Shown piece after piece: positions 56,523 through 64,000 of a stretch of DNA of 64,000 bases; the first letter of the stretch is position 1; each line of letters starts with the position of its first letter. The DNA comes from Larix kaempferi (lineage: Eukaryota; Streptophyta; Pinopsida; Pinales; Pinaceae): positions 2,026,001-2,090,000 of the forward strand of contig BSBM01000597.1 of NCBI GenBank assembly GCA_027924585.1. The letters are read 5' to 3'. Made by a program: the position numbers and the translations under genes. The notes beneath the pieces were generated by a model. That model did not search any database, was not told where the DNA came from, and saw nothing but the letters and a program-made list of their open reading frames with translations.

Positions 56523-59500
56523 TTAGGAGAAGGAAGGAGGCATTAAATCATATCCCCCCTTAATGACAAATTCATGAACTCCTAACATAGATCGAAGTTT
56601 AGAAAACTTCTCTTCGGTAAGAGACTTGGTGAAGATGTCTGCAACTTGATCATCTGTAGGACAAAAGAGCACTTCAAGAACACGATCATGAACAAGATTT
56701 ATGATGAAGTACATATGTAGCTCAATGTGTTTGCTGCGTTGATGTAGGACTAGATCTTTGGCAAGATTGATGGCACTTTGATTGTCGCACCAAAGTGGAG
56801 TAGGTTGTTGCTGCTCGAATCCAAACTCTAAAAGGATCTGTCAAAGCCATAAAGCTTCCTGACTGGCATTAACTGCAGCTCGATATTCTGCCTCTACTGA
56901 AGAAAGAGTAAGGGCTTGTTGTTTCTTACAAGCCCAAGTGACAAGTCTATATCCTAGACTAAAAACATAACCTGCTGTAGACTTTCGATCATCAGGATCG
57001 CCGGCCCAATTTGAGTCAGTGAAACCAACCAACAAAGGTTTCCCCCCTATACTGTAATGAATCCCAAACTGAATTGTACCTCAAATATATCGAAGTATTC
57101 TTTTAGCTGCTTTCCAGTGACTTTCATGAGGTGTTTGCATATAACGGGAAACATGACCAATGGAAAAGGAAAGGTCAGGATGGTAATGAGTCAAGTATAA
57201 GAGACTACCAACAAGCTAACGATACAAGGTGGCATCTACTTCAGGTGAAGTACAAGTGGCAGAAAGTTTGACTCCAGACTAGAAGGGAGAAGGGGCTAGT
57301 GTACAATCTTCCTTGTGAAAGTGATGAAGAAGGTCACAAGCATACTTAGACTGAGAAAGAAAGATTCCTTCTTTGGTTTGCAGGACTTGGAGACCAAGAA
57401 AATAATGCAAATGTCCTAAGTCTAGCATTTCAAAATTTTGGTTAATACTAGATTTCACATGGGTTATAAGCTTAGGGTCACTACCAGTAAGAATAAGGTC
57501 ATCAACATATAGAACAAGTATGATGAGATGGTGTCTTACTTTCTTGGTATAGACATTGGGGTCAGAATGGCATCTAGAAAAACCAGTGTCAAGGAGAAAG
57601 CTATCCATTTTGGCATACCAAGCTCTAGGAGCTTGCTTAAGGTCATATAAGGATTTCTTAAGGTGGTAGAAAAGGCTAGAGTTATTTTGAACATATCCAG
57701 GAGGTTGTTCCATGTAAATTTTTTCTTGTAAATCACCATGTAAGAAGGCAGACTTAACATCGATTTGATGGAATTCCCAGTTATGTAAGGCTACAAGGGA
57801 AAGAACAAGGTGGAAGGAGTTCATTTTTGCGATAGGAGCAAAGGTTTCATTGTAGTCAATCCCTTCAACTTGGGAAAAACCTTTGGTAACTAACCTTGAC
57901 TTAAGTATTTCAACACATCCATCTGATGCGTACTTAGTTGTATAGACCCATTTACATATGACAAGTTTTCTTCCTTTTAGAAGAGGTACAAGATCCCAAG
58001 TATCTTTGGCCATTAAGGAACAATAATATTCACCCATAGTTGCATCCCAATCTGGATTTCATGAAGCTTCTGCAAAGGTTTCTGGATCATGATTCTTGGA
58101 AACTTGAGCCAAAAGAGAAGAGGCTCACTGAAATTGAGAACGTGTTCGACGTTGATATCTAGGATCATTGGCAAGATCACCAGCTGCTTCACATGTTGAA
58201 CGGACCCATCGAGAAAGCACTTGTGCTGGTGCAACTGGAGGAACATGAGCAGGTGGAGATGGATTTTCATCATCGCTATCATCATCAGAAACTAGAGTTG
58301 GAAACCTGTCAAGTAAGTTGGAATAAAAAGAAGGCACAATCGTCGAATCAGGATCGCAAGACAAAGATGGCACAATCGTTGAGTTAGGCTCGCAGGCTAA
58401 GAGATTTTCATCAAATTTAACATCTCTTCTAATGATTACATCATGAGAATGTGGTTGAAGAAGTCTATAACCTTTTACATCTTCGGAATATCCAACAAAT
58501 ATGCACTTTTCACTTTTAGGCTGCAATGCTTTCCGTTTTTCATCTGGAATGTGAGCCCATGCTTCACTACCAAACACACGGAAGTGACTTACATCTGGTT
58601 TAATTTTACTCCATGCTTCTTCCGGTGTGATACCTTGCAAGGCTTTAGTGAGGGTGAGATTAACTATGTATTTAGCACAATTTATGGCTTCAGCCCAAAA
58701 TTGAAGACTTAGTCGCTTAGATTGGATCATACAATTAGTCATTTCTTTTAAAGTGTGGTTCTTCCGTTCAGCTACACCATTTTGCTGTGGTGTATATGGA
58801 ACAATGTGTTGTTGTTGGATTCCTTGTTAAGTGCAGAAAGTAGTGAACTTTTTGTTAACATATTCTCCTCCATTGTCAGATCTTAGCTTAATAACTTGAT
58901 GACCAGATTGTTTTTCAATAAGGGCCTTATAGGACAAGAACATGTTAAATACTTCGCTCTTAAGTTTTAGCAAATAAACCCAAGTGCGTCTAGTGTAATA
59001 ATCAATGAAAGTTAAGAAATATTTGAAACCTGAAAAGGAAGCAGATGGAAAAGGACCACACAATTCACTATGCAGAAGCTCCAAGGGAACTGAGGCATGC
59101 CAAGAGGCACGTTTGTCAAAACTGTCCCGATGATGTTTTCCGAGTACACAACCGGAACAGACACCATCCCTGCAAGATACCATCGGAAGACCTGTCACCA
59201 TATTGTCTTTACATAGTTGTTGCAATGAGCGATAATTTAAGTGACCATATCACTCATGCCAAAGTTTGCTCAAGTTATCACTATGAGAAACAAAAACTGA
59301 AGGAAAAGGTGATGACCCAAAGTTGTTAAATTTGTACAACCTGGTAATATCATCAATAATTCTGGTAGATAGGACCTGTTGAGGATCTTTAAAATGCTTG
59401 ATTACAACTTGGTGAGGTGTAAACGTCACAGTTTTACCTTCACCAAAATGAGTGATTTGATAGACTGATAACAAATTGCAAGAAATTCTTGGAACACATA

Positions 59501-60626
59501 GTACATCACTGAAATTACCATTATCTAATGGAACTGTTCCAGCTTCTACAACACTTAGAGATCTATCATCACCAATAAGTATTTGTTTGGTGTTACATTC
59601 ATGCATAGTAGAAAAGATGGCTTGATCCTTATCCATATGATAAGATGCTCCAGAATCAATGAGCCATTCATTTGAAGTAGAAGAAGAAGATGCATTATAA
59701 GAATAACCAGAAGCACAAAGTGCATGTCCATGAGAGGTAGATTCTGAAGGCGAATCTAGGCTGATGTGATGCTTCTTCATTACTGCTTCTAAGGTTGCCA
59801 TCTTCTTGAAACACTTAGATTCATCATGATTATTTTTCCCGCAATAGTTGTAATGACGCTCAATTTTCTTACATTTTGGTTTGGATCCTTTGTCATTTTT
59901 TAAAGAAAGAGCTGACTCAGAGGGTTTGGGACCCTTGTTTGACTTATTATTGCAAAAATTTTGTTTCTTGGAAGGCTTGGAATTTTCTTTCTGTTGAGAC
60001 AATAAGGCTTTCCCAGATGTATCTGCATTGTTAATTATTCCAAGATGGATGAGATTATCTTACTCTCTAATCAAGGAATCACAAAAGGATTCAAGACTAG
60101 GCTCTTGATAGCTAGCTACATTCAAGGATTCTTTCATGGAGTAAAATGTAGATACAAAAACAGAATATGCAGGTCCAAGTTTGGAGAAAATATGATAAAT
60201 GCATTATTTGTCTTCTCTCTTAATCTTGCATTCTTCACATAAGAGTTTAAGAGTTTTGTACTTAGATAAATAATCTTGTATGCATGAAAAATCACTTAGA
60301 TTTAAAGAAATCAACTCATTTTCGAGTTGGTGACCTCGAATTTCATTGTGTTTACCAAACACAGATTTCAACTTGTCCCAAGCAACATCAGGTTCATCAA
60401 TTCTAGATATGTGGACTCGCAAATCAATAGAGATTGACATCCTAATCAATCCACGAGCTTTGTCACATCTATTCGCCCATTTGATTTTCTTATCATCATC
60501 AGTGGGTTATGTTTCTTTCCCTGAGGTAATTCTGAAATGTCCCCTACTTCGTAGAACATCCTTCATACGAGATTTCCATGAGAAATAGTTGGAACTAGTA
60601 AGTAGAATATCACAAGGGATGGCCAT
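56523..60626 (-). pseudogene. Copia F gag-pol polyprotein
   Basis: The ATG at 60626 (MAIPCDILLTSSNYFSWK) is the likely start. Gag contains LENELISLNLSDFSCIQDYL. The knuckle reads YNYCGKNNHDESKC with the first Cys replaced by Tyr. The protease WLIDSGASYHMD is intact. Integrase has KLWHE-stop, CSGCVLGKH, LLHSELCGPFP, KLRSDNGGEYVN and YTPQQNGVAERKN. RT has KWVYTTKYASDG, LVTKGFSQVEGIDYNETFAP and LYVDDLILTG intact. RNase H has GFTDSNWAGDPDDRKSTAGY and SSVEAEYRAAVNA. The tail KSLTEEKFSKLRSMLGV ends at 56523. Stops are near 60510, 59247, 58848, 58134, 58062, 57276, 57220, 57081 and 56839. Several sit at expected Arg, Gln or Trp codons, compatible with deamination. Gag and tail wording matches copia D, so the two are one lineage. 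Confidence 0.93.
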
Positions 60627-61617
60627 ATTTGTAAATTAATGGCTGTAAAAGTAGAAACCAATAGTCTGGATTCGAAGAGCTCGAAAAAATAGGCAGTTTT
60701 AAAAAAAATGGCACTGAAAACTGACTCTGTATGATGAAGTTATGCTTGATCAAAAAAAATGTTGAAGATGTCCCCAATAGTGACATGGCAAATAGAGAAT
60801 GACTAGCTAAAAAAAAAGAACTCCCCTCTTCTCAAGATGAACCTTTGACAATCACTTTACAAGAAAGTTGCTTTAAGTGAATCACTTTTGTAAAATAAGT
60901 GATTTCACTTTTACAATGATGTTACTTTAAATAGTGCAGCAATAAAAAGTAACTTGAAAATAGAAATTGCATGCACTTTTTCTTTTAAAAGTAACTTCAT
61001 AAGACTTGAACTCAAGACCTATTAAGGAATAAAACAACTTTGAACCAAGTGAGCTAGATTAAAAGGTATGTAAAATATGGGAAGGAGGAAGGGTTTTTTT
61101 TTTTACTCTTCTTGCTCAGTTTTGGTGCTTGCCTTTTTTTTCCTGCAAATCACACCATAAACCAAAACAAAAAATACTTTTCCACACTTGTGGGCTTAAG
61201 ATCGCACAAGGTGTACAACAAAGAGCATACACGGCCGAGAAAAACCCAAACCCTTTCTGTTTCTAATTCACCGAGATCGCACAAGGTGCACAGCAAAGAG
61301 CATACGCAGACAGGGAAAGTATCAATCCAAAACTAAAAAAATCTAATAATGAAAATTGATTAAATATGAATTAAAAAAAAAAAAACGTCACTATAACATT
61401 ACACCTTCAGATCTGATGAAATATGCATTTCTGAAGCAACCGGGAATCATTTTTTATCAAACAAAAACTATTACCCAATGGAAACGGTGCTCCGGACGCA
61501 ATGGAACACCTCCCATGGCCCAGAAATGCACAGAAATACCAGAACTAGAAACTTTTTCAAGTTTCGGCAACAACAGTTCAAGATCTAGATCATAACCGGA
61601 AGCGGCTCTTCATAAAA
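60627..61617 (-). other. Leader of copia F
   Basis: About 1 kb between the primer site and gag. It is AT-rich with poly-A/T runs (61091-61102, 61376-61385) and a duplicated GATCGCACAAGGTG...AGCAAAGAGCATAC unit (61201, 61275). No coding region supported. Confidence 0.6.
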
Positions 61618-61629
61618 GCTATGATACCA
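61618..61629 (-). other. Primer binding site of copia F
   Basis: The minus strand reads TGGTATCATAGC directly after the LTR end at 61630; initiator tRNA-Met type with G-to-T at position 9. Confidence 0.88.
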
Positions 61630-62086
61630 TGTTCGGGTACACAGGTTACTCCCAAAAGACCGAACACCTAGAGCAACCACTTCACACAAACAGATCACAG
61701 ATCGATACATCGATGTTTTGACGTGGTTTAAACCCTCGAGAGGGGAACACTCCACAGCCCTAGCCAAATAGCTTCTACGGAGCAATTTATATGCAAAGAA
61801 AGAAAGTTACAAATGAGCTTCTCATAATCAATCAACTAGACAATGACCCTCCATGCTCTTTAAATAGAGATCATGGACCAATCGGGTGTTAAGCCATGGA
61901 TCAAGGTTAGGTATGATCTAAGAGAAGTTGAGCCGTCGGATCACTCTATGTCTAAAACATATCATGACCATCAGATTAAATTTTTACAAATTCATACTAA
62001 TGCATACTAAAGAAACACACTTTTCCTAATAGATATATTACATAAGTTGATCTTAACTAACTCCTAAGTGTCTAAATATCCTAACA
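61630..62086 (-). repeat. 5' LTR of copia F
   Basis: 457 bp, paired with 56020-56467. The length difference is due to small indels, for example an extra CATACTAATG unit near 61991-62005. Confidence 0.92.
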
Positions 62087-62087
62087 A

Positions 62088-62306
62088 TTCAAACAAGAAG
62101 GAAGACAAACACTTGTTCTTGTTCATAGGGATTATGAGTTGCCTCATGGAGAGAGTTTCAGAGCCTTGAAGGAGGCACATCATCTCACAATAGTTGGACC
62201 AGCCAATTATGGAGAAGATGAATTAAAAAGTTTGATGTGTAGGAGTTTCAAAGAGTTAAGGTTGGTTCACAATTCTTCATCGCCTACTTCTTTTTCAGCC
62301 ACATAA
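62088..62306 (+). pseudogene. Element G unknown ORF, resumed after copia F
   Basis: An open plus-strand frame runs from the F target duplication to TAA at 62304: QEGRQTLVLVHRDYELPHG, LKEAHHLTIVGPANYGEDEL, KELRLVHNSSSPTSFSAT. It has no ATG of its own near the start, so it is probably the continuation of the gag-like ORF that E and F interrupted at 51167, although sequence between them may be lost. No domain is recognised. Confidence 0.45.
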
Positions 62307-62394
62307 ATTGGGGATGAAAATTAGGTGAAAGGTTTCTTTTAAATGGTGCCACATGAGGAGTATGAAACTCATATCTCTCCTTTTGATGATGGAA

Positions 62395-62830
62395 TGAATA
62401 GAGCACCTTATTATTTACATTTGTAGTAGCATCCTTTGTTACCTTGTGATGATACATATCTACATGGATGCACCTATGATGTTCACTTGAGTCACTTGAA
62501 GACTCATGATTTTCCTTGCTCCTTTCTTAGTTCAATTGATGTTGGAGGAACTTCATCCAATACTTGGGTGAAGAAATATATGATTGGAGCACATTTTTAT
62601 AGGAAGAAACATCCTTTGTTATTTCTTGATGATACACATATCCATGGATGCACAAATGGTAATTCGGTGATCCCCTTGAAGGCTCATTGTTTTCTTTGCT
62701 CCCTAATTGGTTTATATTTTAGGGGACATTCTTCATTCACTTCTTGGATGAAATAACACATACATGATTATTTTGATTTATCTTAAATACTTTTGGAGCA
62801 GCATTATAGGTCATGGGATCCTCACCTATG
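62395..62830 (+). repeat. ~180-bp imperfect direct duplications in element G
   Basis: CATCCTTTGTTACCTTGTGATGATACATATC...GGATGCACC at 62429 recurs as CATCCTTTGTTATTTCTTGATGATACACATATC...GGATGCACAA at 62610, with TTGAAG-CTCATG and TTTCTTTGCTCC in both. A third partial relic follows near 62790. The frame MLPCDDTYLHGCT...FLDDTHIHGCTNG shows the repeat at protein level. Coding status is doubtful because stops separate the units. Confidence 0.65.
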
Positions 62831-63436
62831 TCATTGGAGCAGATTTGATCGGTCACTTGATGCTTGTATGCACTTGGAAAATTGTTGTCTACTTACTTGG
62901 AGGTACAAGCACTTTCATGATTCTTTGATGAGGCACTTACTTGATGTACATTTGTATTATGTTGTTATGTACTTTGATGAGATATATTTTGTACTTATGA
63001 TATTTGAAAGAATGCAGACAAGGCAATTGGATACAAGAATTCTCTTTCCTAAGGGTATGGACTAGAGAGCACTCCTAATTGTTGGAGTGCAATACAAGCA
63101 ATGGGACCTTGGGATAATGTTTAGTCTCATTGGTTTCAATTCTTGGGAAAAACAAGTAGTATGGGAGATTGAGTCACCACTTGATAAGGTTATTGTAATC
63201 AGAGTAGTGCAGCAGCAAGCATGGTGGTTTCTCTCTAAAATTTTCATGGAATCTTAAAGACTCAAAGTTAGGCAACTCAGCGGAAACTTCAAAGAATTAC
63301 ACAACGGTATCAGAAAGGGTTTCCAAAATATGAAAAAAGTAAAGAGTAATTGTGCAAAAAAAAAAATTGATGGATTTAATTAATATTTTGGATTTTATTG
63401 GTGATGTCACAGGGGATATCACACTTATTATTACAG
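62831..63436 (+). other. 3' internal region of element G
   Basis: Short plus-strand frames (for example VQYKQWDLGIMFSLIGFNSW near 63090-63250) are open for up to 90 codons but carry no recognised motif. No clear polypurine tract was found before the right LTR; the sequence GATGTCACAGGGGATATC at 63403-63420 may be near the boundary. Confidence 0.4.
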
Positions 63437-64000
63437 TTATGACAGATTCTATGACACCTATGACACTTATGACAGATTCTATGACATCTATGACAATGTA
63501 AGAGATAAAAATAGACCAAGAGGGAGAATGAGAGAAGTTACATATCTCCAAAGCATCCAAAAGATTCTCCAATTTGAATTCATGTAGGATTTGGAGACAA
63601 AATATGAGCCAAGTGCCATGTGGGGCCAATGAAGGGTCATAACCCCCACTAATTCGAATTTCATGAGTAATTAGGACATAATTTGAGTTCTAAGGAGGTA
63701 AATGACTCAAATAAAGTTATTAAAAGGAGACAAAATAGAAATGGAGTAGCTTTTTATCATTTTTTATTTGCATCTTTTCAATTTGGAGAGGTTCAAGCTT
63801 GTCCTTTCATGGTGGATGTTCATCCTCCCTGCCTTAGTACCAATTTCAAGGGTGCAAGATTCCCATCCAGGTTGGTTTATGGAGAGGTGATTCAGACCTC
63901 TCAACAGAGCTTCATGGAGATGTTTGGATTCAAATTCAACCCCCATATGATTTCATGTTCATATTCTCTCTTCCTTCTCTACTATCATTCTCCTATCTTT
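63437..64000 (+). repeat. 3' LTR of element G, cut by the window edge
   Basis: Collinear with 48958-49530, including the TATGACA array, GAGATAAAAATAGACCAAGAG, GAAGGGTCATAACCCCCACT and the CTTGTCCTTGCACGGTGGATG-like text. Contains small indels relative to the left copy. Confidence 0.88.

Larger units (their letters stand above)
56020..62086 (-). mobile_element. Copia element F, related to copia D
   Basis: LTRs 56020-56467 and 61630-62086 (TGTTCGGGTACAC start, TATCCTAACA end) are flanked by a perfect duplication ATTCA (56015-56019, 62087-62091). A primer site follows the 5' LTR and a TTAAGGGGGG tract precedes the 3' LTR, both on the minus strand. The polyprotein is the least broken one in the window but still has about nine stops. 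Confidence 0.94.
48582..64000 (+). mobile_element. Element G: long-LTR, pol-less retrotransposon, runs off the right edge
   Basis: The right end of the window (63437-64000) repeats 48958-49530 almost word for word, so the two are direct terminal repeats. The left LTR ends TTACA at 50544 and is followed by a primer site. The internal region, after removing copias E and F, is about 2 kb and contains only short unknown or gag-like ORFs. No protease, RT, RNase H or integrase motif is present outside E and F. It is therefore a non-autonomous element of LARD or TR-GAG type. The left boundary TGTCCTGATATC at 48582 is inferred from the TG start and from the ORF interruption there. Confidence 0.75.

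Overview
The window looks like a stretch of intergenic DNA from a land plant with a large genome. It is almost entirely LTR retrotransposons nested inside one another. I found no intact host gene, rRNA, tRNA gene or CRISPR array. Plant-type Ty1/copia and Ty3/gypsy polyproteins, tRNA-Met-type primer sites (TGGTATYAGAGC), a CACTA transposase and plant-mobile-domain-like ORFs all point to a vascular plant. The abundance, divergence and decay of the elements would suit a gymnosperm-like or fern-like genome, but the sequence alone does not fix the taxon.

Layout. Positions 1-5863 hold a decayed plant-mobile-domain-like ORF (about 356-1123, minus), unassigned sequence, a solo copia LTR (4016-4563) and the 5' part of a CACTA (En/Spm) transposase. 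That transposase is split by gypsy element A (5864-43286, minus, 744-bp LTRs, perfect ATGTT target duplication) and resumes at 43292-45228. Element A has itself been hit twice. Copia C (8021-14805, minus) sits in its integrase. Gypsy B (18731-40174, minus, perfect GCATG duplication) sits between its gag and protease. Copia D (18810-24844, plus, perfect AATAA duplication) sits inside the 3' LTR of B. The insertion order is therefore CACTA, then A, then B and C, then D.

Element B is the most interesting part, about 15.4 kb without D. It has a dual-RNase-H (Tat/Ogre-like) polyprotein with the archaeal-type RNase H placed after the integrase. It has zinc knuckles downstream of the protease. An antisense plant-mobile-domain-like ORF (28408-29717) has its own TATA box and a candidate GT-AG intron, and there are several tandem-repeat arrays. 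Copia C is also odd: gag, protease and integrase are missing, and the space holds what look like fragments of a multi-exon host gene.

Positions 45229-48581 are AT-rich, with simple repeats and a proline-rich ORF cut by the next element. From 48582 to the right edge lies element G (plus), with LTRs of nearly 2 kb, an internal region of about 2 kb when emptied, gag-like or unknown ORFs and no visible pol. Two further copias are inserted into it: E (51168-55988, minus, Tork/Tnt1-like, one LTR truncated) and F (56020-62086, minus, perfect ATTCA duplication).

Every polyprotein carries stops or frameshifts, so nothing here looks autonomously active as it stands. All boundaries were read by eye from terminal repeats, TG/CA ends, primer sites, purine tracts and target duplications.
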